From positions 1 to 8,213 of the forward strand of contig JUNU01000349.1 of assembly GCA_001067655.1 (NCBI GenBank): a stretch of 8,213 nt of DNA. The letters run 5' to 3'. Below, piece after piece: positions 1-4,901 of this stretch. Within the stretch, counting starts at the first letter, position 1. Each line of letters opens with the position of its first letter. The notes below the pieces were generated by a model that was given only the letters and a program-made list of their open reading frames with translations, made no database searches and was not told the origin of the DNA. This DNA is from Neisseria lactamica (GTDB lineage Bacteria; Pseudomonadota; Gammaproteobacteria; Burkholderiales; Neisseriaceae). The translations under genes were made by a program, and so were the position numbers.

Positions 1-125
1 GAGGGCTGGGGAGAGGGTGGCTCTACGGGTTGTACGAATTTGATTTGACCTAAAGTCGCAAAGCCACCCCCATACTAACCTTCCCCCGCCGGGCGGGGGA
101 AGGGACAAGTTGCTGTTGCAGCAAC
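1..125. repeat. GC-rich intergenic inverted repeats downstream of glmU
   Basis: This gene-free stretch contains three inverted repeats. GGGTGGCT at 15-22 is complementary to AGCCACCC at 62-69. A 12-bp palindrome has arms at 79-90 and 92-103 around a single G (C-rich left arm, G-rich right arm). GTTGCTG at 109-115 is complementary to CAGCAAC at 119-125. The last hairpin lies about 24 bases beyond the glmU stop on the minus strand and could help end that transcript, but it has no good U-run. The first two resemble a dispersed REP-type intergenic repeat; that is inference, because only one copy is visible and it may continue past the window edge. Confidence 0.45.
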
Positions 126-148
126 GAGTTGCGCGGCAATTTACTGCT

Positions 149-1522
149 TTATTTCTTATCGCCTTTTTCAGGACGCACCCAGCCTTCGATCACCGTTTGA
201 CGGGCGCGGGCGAGGGCGAGTTTGTTATCTTCGACGTTACGGGTAATCGTGCTGCCTGCGCCTGTCGTGACTTTGTTGCCGAGGGTGACGGGGGCGACTA
301 AGACGCAGTTGGAGCCGATTCGGACTTCGTCGCCGATGACGGTTTTGTATTTGTTCACGCCGTCGTAGTTGGCAATGATCGTGCCTGCGCCGAAGTTGGT
401 TTTGCTGCCGACTTCGGCGTCGCCGATGTAGGTGAGGTGGTTGGCTTTGGTGCCTTTGCCGATGGCGGCGTTTTTGATTTCGACGAAGTTGCCGACGTGT
501 ACGTCGTCTGAAAGGCGGGCTTGCGGACGCAGGCGGGCGTAGGGGCCGATTTGGTTGTTTTGTCCGACTTCGCAGTCTTCGAGGTGGGAGAAGGGGGCGA
601 TTTTGCTGTTTGCGCCGATTTTGGCGTTTTTGATGACGCAGTTTGCGCCGATTTCGACGTTGTCGCCGATTTCGATGTCGCCTTCGAGGACGACGTTGAC
701 GTCAATCACGACGTCTTGTCCGTGTTTCAGACGGCCTCGTAAATCAAAACGGGCGGGGTCGCGCAGGGTAACGCCTGCTTTGAGCAATTCTTGCGCCTGT
801 TCGGTTTGGAAGATGCGTTCGAGTTCGGCAAGCTGGAGTTTGTTGTTCACGCCGGCGGCGAGGTGGGAGGCGCGCACTTGGACGGGATGGACTTTGATGC
901 CGTCGGCAACGGCTTTGGCGATGAGGTCGGTCAGGTAGTATTCGCCTTGGGCGTTGTTGCTGGAGAGGCTGTTCAGCCAGTTTTTGAGTTTGGCGTTGGG
1001 CAGGACGAGGATGCCTGTGTTGATTTCGCGGACGGCTTTTTGGGCGGCGTCGGCGTCTTTTTCTTCGACGATGGCGGTTACGCTGTCTTGGCTGTCGCGG
1101 ATGATGCGGCCCAAGCCTGTCGGGTCGGCGGGAACGTCGGTCAACAGTCCGACTTCGCTGCCGGCGGCTTCGAGCAGGGTTTCGAGGGTGGCGGTGTCAA
1201 TCAGGGGAACGTCGCCGTACAACACCAGCGTGCGGCCTTCGGCGGCAAGGTGCGGCAGGGCGATTTTGACGGCGTGGCCGGTGCCGAGCTGTTCGGTTTG
1301 TTCGACCCAGACGACGTCGCGTTTGACGGTGTCTAAAACTTGGTCTTTGCCGTGTCCGATGACGACGCAGATGTTTTGCGGACGGAGCACGGCGGCGGTG
1401 TCGATAACGCGCTCGACCATGGGCTTGCCGCCGATGCGGTGCAGCACTTTGGGCATTTTGGAATACATGCGCGTGCCTTTGCCGGCGGCGAGGATGACGA
1501 TGTTGAGGGGTGTGGCGGACAT
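149..1522 (-). CDS. glmU: Bifunctional UDP-GlcNAc pyrophosphorylase / glucosamine-1-phosphate N-acetyltransferase GlmU
   Basis: Cytoplasmic enzyme for the last two steps of UDP-N-acetylglucosamine synthesis: acetyl-CoA-dependent acetylation of glucosamine-1-phosphate, then UTP-dependent uridylylation. Its product feeds peptidoglycan and lipooligosaccharide. The 457 residues match the family length. The N-terminal nucleotidyltransferase domain (about 1-230) has the LAAGKGTRM loop at 11-19, Lys25, QLGTGHA at 78-84 and the metal-binding Asp104 in YGDVP. The C-terminal half is a left-handed beta-helix of hexapeptide repeats, with the catalytic His362 in NHLTYIGDA. I chose the ATG at 1522 because GAGAAAG precedes it and MSATPLNIVILAAG has the normal family N-terminus; an in-frame TTG at 1543 adds only seven residues. 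The gene lies downstream of two small lipoprotein genes but beyond a DUS hairpin, so it probably has its own promoter. Two DUS-like sites lie inside it. No key residue appears to be missing. Confidence 0.97.
   Translation of the reverse strand: MSATPLNIVILAAGKGTRMYSKMPKVLHRIGGKPMVERVIDTAAVLRPQNICVVIGHGKDQVLDTVKRDVVWVEQTEQLGTGHAVKIALPHLAAEGRTLVLYGDVPLIDTATLETLLEAAGSEVGLLTDVPADPTGLGRIIRDSQDSVTAIVEEKDADAAQKAVREINTGILVLPNAKLKNWLNSLSSNNAQGEYYLTDLIAKAVADGIKVHPVQVRASHLAAGVNNKLQLAELERIFQTEQAQELLKAGVTLRDPARFDLRGRLKHGQDVVIDVNVVLEGDIEIGDNVEIGANCVIKNAKIGANSKIAPFSHLEDCEVGQNNQIGPYARLRPQARLSDDVHVGNFVEIKNAAIGKGTKANHLTYIGDAEVGSKTNFGAGTIIANYDGVNKYKTVIGDEVRIGSNCVLVAPVTLGNKVTTGAGSTITRNVEDNKLALARARQTVIEGWVRPEKGDKK
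501..512 (+). repeat. DUS-like site inside glmU (11/12)
   Basis: ACGTCGTCTGAA differs from AGGTCGTCTGAA only at position 2 and keeps the GTCGTCTGAA core. It is antisense to glmU, where it falls in codons for a Leu-Ser-Asp-Asp-Val segment of the acetyltransferase domain. Confidence 0.6.
726..737 (-). repeat. DUS of a different dialect (AGGCCGTCTGAA) inside glmU
   Basis: Read on the glmU strand this is AGGCCGTCTGAA, the AG-DUS dialect, with C where the other full-length sites of this window have T at position 4. It encodes Gly-Arg-Leu-Lys. The changed base is the third position of a Gly codon (GGC versus GGT), so the protein does not require it. Confidence 0.75.
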
Positions 1523-1565
1523 GATGGACTTTCTCGAATGCAATGTTGATGAAGGGGGTATTTAG

Positions 1566-1610
1566 GGGTCGTCTGAACGGGGTTTTGGGTTTCAGACGAC
1601 CTTTTTATTT
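1566..1610 (+). terminator. Inverted DUS pair with T-run between the first lipoprotein gene and glmU
   Basis: GGTCGTCTGAA at 1567-1577 pairs with TTCAGACGACC at 1591-1601 (11 bp, 13-nt loop), and T-rich sequence follows at 1602-1610. The T-run is on the plus strand, although both flanking genes are read on the minus strand. For the lipoprotein transcript the hairpin is therefore present but the U-run is not. The right arm is a perfect DUS on the minus strand; the left one has G for A at position 1. Confidence 0.6.
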
Positions 1611-1634
1611 GGGTTCGGTGTGCGGATGTGAGGG

Positions 1635-1826
1635 TTATGGTTTATTGGGTTTGGGGTTCCAGCGGTACGAGTCGGCATGGCTGCCGTGTTCCAAGCGGTC
1701 AAGTGTGGTCGGTTTCAGGGGTGTACGCGCGGATGTGTCGGCGGGACGGCTGTCGAAGTCGTAGCGGTCTGTGGTGCAGCCGCTCAGGATGGCGGCGGTA
1801 ACTAAAATCAGGGCGAGGGAACGCAT
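1635..1826 (-). CDS. Small predicted lipoprotein (63 aa)
   Basis: Function unknown. The N-terminus is a lipoprotein signal: Arg2, a hydrophobic run at 4-14 and the lipobox LSGC with the acylated Cys17. The mature part is only about 47 residues, hydrophilic and Pro-rich, ending WNPKPNKP. Residue +2 is Thr, so outer-membrane sorting is possible. The start is well supported by AGGAGAA six to seven bases before the ATG. It resembles the next lipoprotein upstream in signal sequence, lipobox position and an Arg-Thr...Leu-Lys-Pro to Trp-Asn...Lys-Pro tail, so the two may be diverged paralogues. DUS hairpins lie on both sides. The good SD and lipobox make a real gene likely despite the small size. 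Confidence 0.8.
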   Translation of the reverse strand: MRSLALILVTAAILSGCTTDRYDFDSRPADTSARTPLKPTTLDRLEHGSHADSYRWNPKPNKP

Positions 1827-1884
1827 GGTTTTCTCCTTTTTGAAGGACGGCAGGCGTGGAACGAACGGGATGGCGGTTATGTTT

Positions 1885-1926
1885 GAGGTCGTCTGAAACG
1901 GAAAAAAAACGGTTTCAGACGACCTC
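1885..1926 (-). terminator. Inverted DUS pair, 15-bp hairpin after the second lipoprotein gene
   Basis: The arms at 1885-1899 and 1912-1926 pair over 15 bp around a 12-nt A/T-rich loop, and each contains a perfect AGGTCGTCTGAA. The hairpin begins 11 bases past the stop of the 96-residue lipoprotein gene, as expected for the neisserial DUS-hairpin terminator. There is no U-run after the stem on the minus strand; the T-run is in the loop. Confidence 0.7.
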
Positions 1927-1936
1927 TGCGGGCGGA

Positions 1937-2227
1937 TTATTCTTCAGTTTGTGTTTCGGGCGCGGCTTGTCCGGCGCCTTGGGGTTTGTTCCATGTTGTG
2001 CCGCGTACGTTTTCTTGGTCGCCGTGCAGCGGTTTGAGGGTGCGGCGTTCGGGGCGGTATTGGTTGTAACGCATATCGCGGGAGTAGGTGCCGTCTTCGT
2101 AATAGATGCGCGTGCCTTTTTCGTATTTGGGGCGCAGGGAGGTGTGGCCGGATTCGTTTTGGTAGGTTTCCCAGGTACAGCCGGTCAGGGCGGCTGCGGC
2201 GGCGAGGATGAGGGCGGTGTATCGCAT
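1937..2227 (-). CDS. Small predicted lipoprotein (96 aa)
   Basis: Function unknown. The signal peptide is alanine-rich (LILAAAAAL) with lipobox LTGC and Cys17 as lipid-modified N-terminus. The mature part of about 80 residues is hydrophilic, with many Tyr, Arg and Glu residues in the middle (KYEKGTRIYYEDGTYSRD region) and a Gln/Glu-rich C-terminus. AAGGA about eight bases upstream supports the ATG. It lies 62 bp downstream of the HAD gene, same strand. TACAAT on the minus strand at 2283-2278 in that gap could be a -10 box but has no convincing -35, so read-through from the HAD gene is equally possible. The signal sequence and the LKP/WNKP elements near the end resemble the 63-residue lipoprotein that follows. 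Confidence 0.82.
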   Translation of the reverse strand: MRYTALILAAAAALTGCTWETYQNESGHTSLRPKYEKGTRIYYEDGTYSRDMRYNQYRPERRTLKPLHGDQENVRGTTWNKPQGAGQAAPETQTEE

Positions 2228-2289
2228 GATGGTTGTCCTTGTGGTCGGGCGGCTTGGTGCCGTTGTTCAAACCCGATATTGTAAAGGTT

Positions 2290-2946
2290 TCAGACGAGTG
2301 CCGACAGCTTTTCGGCACATTCGGCGAGCGCCTGCATATCTTTTGCAACGGCGTCGGTAAAGGGCAGGGGATGGGCTTTGCTGCCGAACCATACGGTTTT
2401 CATGCCCAGCTCTTTGGCTTGGTGCAGGTTGTCCGCGCTGTCGTCGATCATGATGCACTGTTCGGGCGCAGCATCGAGCAGGCGGCAGACGGTCAGGTAG
2501 GCTTGCGGGTCGGGCTTGTAGCGCAGCCCGAAGTCGTCCGTGCCGAAGAGTGCGTCAAAACGGTTTTCCAAACCCAATGCCCCGATGATGGCGCGGACGT
2601 AAAACGAAGGGCCGTTGGAAAAAACGGCTTTGCGTCCTTTCAGACGACCTAAAACGCTTTCGGTTCCCTCCATGCCCTCCAATTTTGCCAAGATTTGCGC
2701 GATGGGATGGCTTTTGCGCAGAAACTCGCGGATGTCGATTTCGGGATGGTGGATTTGCAGGCCGGCAAGCGTTGCGCCGTATCGGTGCCAATAGTCCTGA
2801 CGCAGGTCGGATGCCGCTTCTTCGGAGAGCTTGAGGCGTTGTGCCATGTAGTCGGTCATGGCGCGGTTGATGATGTAAAAAATGCCTGCATCGGCGTTGT
2901 GCAGCGTGTTGTCGAGGTCAAAGAGCCAAACGGGGGAAAGGTTCAT
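2290..2946 (-). CDS. HAD-superfamily hydrolase, pyrimidine 5'-nucleotidase-like
   Basis: Predicted cytoplasmic Mg-dependent phosphatase of HAD subfamily IA, closest by motif pattern to pyrimidine 5'-nucleotidases, which dephosphorylate UMP/CMP-type nucleotides. All four HAD motifs are present: DLDNT with nucleophile Asp10 and acid/base Asp12, FSNG with Ser110, Lys144 in YKPDP, and the metal-binding Asp168-Asp169 in MIDDSADN. The cap domain lies between motifs I and II (about 15-95). Length is 218 residues from the ATG at 2946. The open frame extends 36 codons further, but that part overlaps the divergent gene and precedes a normal HAD N-terminus, so I rejected it. No clear SD is seen at the chosen start. 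A perfect DUS lies inside the gene and encodes Gly-Arg-Leu-Lys. The substrate is inferred from family resemblance only. Confidence 0.88.
   Translation of the reverse strand: MNLSPVWLFDLDNTLHNADAGIFYIINRAMTDYMAQRLKLSEEAASDLRQDYWHRYGATLAGLQIHHPEIDIREFLRKSHPIAQILAKLEGMEGTESVLGRLKGRKAVFSNGPSFYVRAIIGALGLENRFDALFGTDDFGLRYKPDPQAYLTVCRLLDAAPEQCIMIDDSADNLHQAKELGMKTVWFGSKAHPLPFTDAVAKDMQALAECAEKLSALV
2639..2650 (-). repeat. Intragenic perfect DUS in the HAD gene
   Basis: AGGTCGTCTGAA on the coding strand, read as Gly-Arg-Leu-Lys just before HAD motif II. It uses the same codon frame as the DUS in glmU. It is unpaired, so it should act only as an uptake signal. Confidence 0.85.
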
Positions 2947-2967
2947 GTCGTGTGTTGGTGCGGATTT

Positions 2968-2976
2968 TGTTATGAT
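2968..2976 (+). promoter_or_regulatory. Extended -10 promoter candidate for the ThiB-like gene
   Basis: TGT followed by TATGAT (one mismatch to TATAAT) forms an extended -10 box 32 bp before the ATG at 3009. No good -35 is visible at normal spacing, which extended -10 promoters tolerate. Predicted leader about 26 nt, with AAAGG at 2997-3001 as SD. On the opposite strand TAAAAT at 2989-2984 could serve the HAD gene, so the two divergent promoters may overlap. The leader is far too short for a TPP riboswitch. Confidence 0.5.
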
Positions 2977-3008
2977 GTTTCGTATTTTACCCGTACAAAG
3001 GTTAGAGA

Positions 3009-4010
3009 ATGAAACTGAAATTATCCGCCCTCGCCCTCTTGCTGGCTTCGGCAAACTTATCCGCCCAAACTGAAGTGCGCCTTGCCGTGCACAAATCCTT
3101 CAGCCTGCCCCAATCCGCCATCGCGCAGTTTGAAAAAGCCAACGATGCCAAAGTCTCCGTCATCAAAGCGGGCAGCGGCAACGAAATGCTCAACAAGCTG
3201 ATTCTCAGCAAGGCAAACCCGATTGCCGACGCGGTTTACGGTTTGGACAACGCCAACATCGGCAAAGCGCGCGAAGCAGGCATACTGGCGGCGGCGCAGC
3301 CCAAATCCGCACCCGTTTCAGCGGGGATGCCCGTTATCGCGGCAGTCAATTACGGCTACGTTACCCTCAACTACGACAAAAAATGGTTTGAACAGAAAAA
3401 ACTGCCGCTGCCCAAAACCTTGCAGGACCTGACCCGCCCCGAATATAAAAACCTGCTGGTTACGCCGTCGCCCGCCACGTCCTCGCCCGGACTTGCCTTC
3501 CTGATGGCGAACATCGGCGGCATGGGCGAAGAGGGCGCGTTCAAATGGTGGGCGCAGATGCGTCAAAACGGCGTGAAAGTCGCCAAAGGCTGGAGTGAAG
3601 CCTATTACACCGACTTCACCCAAAACGGCGGCGCGTATCCGCTCGTCGTCAGCTACGCCGCCAGCCCCGCTGCCGAAGTCCACTACTCCAAAGGCAAATA
3701 CAGCGTGCCGCCGACCGGCAACCTCTTCCTCAAAGGCGGCGTGTTCCGCCAAGTCGAAGGCGCAGCAGTCTTGAAAGGCGCGAAACAGCCCGAGCTGGCG
3801 GCGAAACTCGTACAGTGGCTGCAAAGCGGCGAAGTGCAAAAAGCCCTGCCGACTGAAATGTGGGTCTATCCTGCCGTGAAAAACACGCCGCTGCCCAAAG
3901 TGTTCGAGTTCGCCCAAGCCCCGAAACACACCGATTCTCCCAGCCGCAACGACATCGACACCAAACAGAAACAATGGGTCAGCCGCTGGACGAAGACCGT
4001 GTTAAGGTAA
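3009..4010 (+). CDS. thiB: Thiamine-type ABC transporter periplasmic substrate-binding protein (ThiB family)
   Basis: Periplasmic binding protein of 333 residues. A Sec signal peptide occupies 1-19 (positive Lys2/Lys4, Leu/Ala core, cleavage at LSA-Q). Features shared with E. coli ThiB as I recall it are GLDN at 78-81, NYGYVTLNYDK around 114-124, SSPGLAFL at 158-165, KGWSEAY at 193-199 with Trp195, a VVSYAASPA segment at 213-221, a PTEMWVYP segment near the C-terminus, and a final WVSRW. Such proteins deliver thiamine, its phosphates or related ligands to ThiP/ThiQ. The N-terminal part (VHKSFSLPQ, 27-35) lacks the aromatic Tyr and Trp of the E. coli protein in this part of its thiamine site, so the ligand may differ; the symbol is given at family level. 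AAAGG seven bases upstream supports the start. No permease or ATPase gene follows; a DUS hairpin comes directly after the stop. Confidence 0.85.
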   Translation: MKLKLSALALLLASANLSAQTEVRLAVHKSFSLPQSAIAQFEKANDAKVSVIKAGSGNEMLNKLILSKANPIADAVYGLDNANIGKAREAGILAAAQPKSAPVSAGMPVIAAVNYGYVTLNYDKKWFEQKKLPLPKTLQDLTRPEYKNLLVTPSPATSSPGLAFLMANIGGMGEEGAFKWWAQMRQNGVKVAKGWSEAYYTDFTQNGGAYPLVVSYAASPAAEVHYSKGKYSVPPTGNLFLKGGVFRQVEGAAVLKGAKQPELAAKLVQWLQSGEVQKALPTEMWVYPAVKNTPLPKVFEFAQAPKHTDSPSRNDIDTKQKQWVSRWTKTVLR

Positions 4011-4016
4011 GCGGAA

Positions 4017-4077
4017 AGGTCGTCTGAAAACCTAAAAACGGTTTCAAACTTATCGAAACCATGTTTCAGACGACCCC
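4017..4077 (+). terminator. Nested DUS hairpin terminator after the ThiB-like gene
   Basis: A perfect DUS at 4017-4028 faces an 11/12 inverted copy at 4065-4076. Inside the 36-nt spacer a second stem forms, GGTTTC at 4040-4045 with GAAACC at 4055-4060. It lies seven bases beyond the TAA stop. There is no strong U-run. It isolates the binding-protein gene from the lipoprotein gene downstream. Confidence 0.65.
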
Positions 4078-4107
4078 TTACCGTTTCGTTTTGAATGAAG
4101 GAATCTT

Positions 4108-4362
4108 ATGAAGAAGCCCCTACTCTACGCCTTCACGCTGACCGCACTTGGCGGCTGCTTCTACACCGAAACCCCATACGGGCGCACCGCCGTCCTCGAC
4201 CTGCCCGTCCATTCCCAAACCACCATCAATAAAACCGTTACCGTCAACGCCCCGCCGGGGACGACCGTCATTTATCAAGACAGCGAGCCGGTACACCGCT
4301 ACGGCTATCCCTACCCGCCTTACCCGCGCCCGTATCCCGCGCGTCGGGTTTACAGGTATTGA
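4108..4362 (+). CDS. Small Pro/Tyr-rich predicted lipoprotein (84 aa)
   Basis: Function unknown. The signal peptide (Lys2-Lys3, hydrophobic 5-14) ends in lipobox LGGC with Cys17. After it come a Thr/Val-rich stretch (about 36-56) and a tail of Tyr-Pro repeats (RYGYPYPPYPRPYPARR at about 64-80), a low-complexity extended region that could contact peptidoglycan or another envelope component (inference). AAGGA at 4098-4102, five bases before the ATG, is a good SD. The gene stops three bases before the next start, so the two are probably co-transcribed and translationally coupled. The preceding hairpin suggests a separate promoter, but I see none that convinces me. Confidence 0.85.
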   Translation: MKKPLLYAFTLTALGGCFYTETPYGRTAVLDLPVHSQTTINKTVTVNAPPGTTVIYQDSEPVHRYGYPYPPYPRPYPARRVYRY

Positions 4363-4365
4363 AAA

Positions 4366-4686
4366 ATGTCTGTGAAAGCGATTTATGAAAAACTGACCCA
4401 GTTGCCCACCATCATCGGTCTGGATAATGAAGTCCTATTGATTGAAGAGCTTCAAAAAAGCGAGATAGAAGACATCAGGCAAAATCTGGAGAACTTCTTG
4501 TCTATATTGGATGACCTGCAAATTTCGCATCAAAGTGACGGCATATTCGGCGTGACGCCTGAGAACAAGCACATTTTTTTCGGTTTTGTTTTTTGGCTTC
4601 AGACCATTCAAAATAAAATTGGAATGGATATAAGCCGGTACGCTGATGGGTTTGATACGGATTTCAGCGGCGATTTGACTTTATAA
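4366..4686 (+). CDS. Uncharacterised acidic AT-rich protein (106 aa)
   Basis: I do not recognise this family. The product is soluble-looking, with no signal peptide or clear membrane helix, and strongly acidic (18 Asp/Glu against 7 Lys/Arg). The N-terminal half looks helical (about 22-50, Leu/Ile/Glu-rich); an aromatic patch, HIFFGFVFW, lies at 69-77. GC is about 41% by count over 4381-4680, while neighbouring genes are roughly 55-70% in sampled lines, which suggests recent acquisition. The start is three bases after the lipoprotein stop with only a weak AGG nine bases upstream, so expression probably depends on coupling. Small acidic AT-rich proteins with these traits include immunity proteins of contact-dependent toxin systems, but no toxin gene is adjacent, so that is only a hypothesis. 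Confidence 0.7.
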   Translation: MSVKAIYEKLTQLPTIIGLDNEVLLIEELQKSEIEDIRQNLENFLSILDDLQISHQSDGIFGVTPENKHIFFGFVFWLQTIQNKIGMDISRYADGFDTDFSGDLTL

Positions 4687-4736
4687 GGTCGGGTGAAACC
4701 CCATCCCTTATCGGCAGCCCGACTTTCAGACGACCT
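4685..4736 (+). terminator. Terminator-like hairpin with a degraded DUS arm
   Basis: Begins at the stop codon of the acidic protein gene. AAGGTCGGG at 4685-4693 pairs with CCCGACTTT at 4718-4726 (9 bp, one wobble). An alternative fold pairs the degenerate DUS at 4686-4697 (AGGTCGGGTGAA, 10/12) with the perfect inverted DUS at 4725-4736. The two folds are mutually exclusive. Confidence 0.55.
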
Positions 4737-4779
4737 CTTTCCAATCACGGCACTTTGTCCGTCCCGACTTCCTTAACGG

Positions 4780-4808
4780 TGTCTTCCCGCCGGTTTTTCC
4801 CGTAAAAT
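4780..4808 (+). promoter_or_regulatory. Weak promoter candidate upstream of the ABC exporter
   Basis: TAAAAT at 4803-4808 is a fair -10 box; the hexamer 17 bp upstream (TGTCTT at 4780-4785) is a poor -35. It is the best placed candidate between the previous terminator hairpin and the exporter start. Transcripts from it would carry the inverted DUS pair at 4835-4872 in their leader. Confidence 0.25.
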
Positions 4809-4834
4809 AATGCCTTTAACTCACGATACTTGTT

Positions 4835-4872
4835 TTCAGACGACCCGTCCCCACCGTAAGAGGTCGTCTGAA
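4835..4872 (+). repeat. Inverted DUS pair of reversed order in the ABC exporter leader
   Basis: TTCAGACGACC at 4835-4845 is followed by GGTCGTCTGAA at 4862-4872, an 11-bp stem with a 16-nt loop. The usual order, seen at the other paired sites here, is the opposite (GGTCGTCTGAA first). The pair ends 29 bases before the exporter ATG, so it sits in a leader instead of behind a gene. The right copy is a perfect DUS; the left has one mismatch. Confidence 0.75.
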
Positions 4873-4901
4873 ATCCACTCTATCTCAATCAAAACAATAC
4901 A

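Noticed and set aside
791..1336. 181-codon plus-strand open frame inside glmU
   Set aside because: Antisense shadow of a conserved enzyme, with Phe/Gly/Asp/Val-rich low-complexity translation.
1523..1543. TTG start adding seven residues to GlmU
   Set aside because: The ATG at 1522 has the better SD and gives the normal family N-terminus.
2289..2300. DUS at the HAD stop codon
   Set aside because: The site on the minus strand matches AGGTCGTCTGAA in only 9 of 12 positions. The core CGTCTGAA supplies the TGA stop, but the site is too degenerate to list as a DUS.
2947..3008. TPP riboswitch before the ThiB-like gene
   Set aside because: The whole intergenic gap is 62 bp and no CTGAGA-type conserved motif is present.
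2947..3054. 36-residue N-terminal extension of the HAD protein
   Set aside because: It would overlap the divergent ThiB-like gene start and precedes a normal HAD motif I N-terminus.
3318..3974. 218-codon minus-strand open frame opposite the ThiB-like gene
   Set aside because: Antisense shadow; the plus-strand protein has signal peptide, family motifs and SD.
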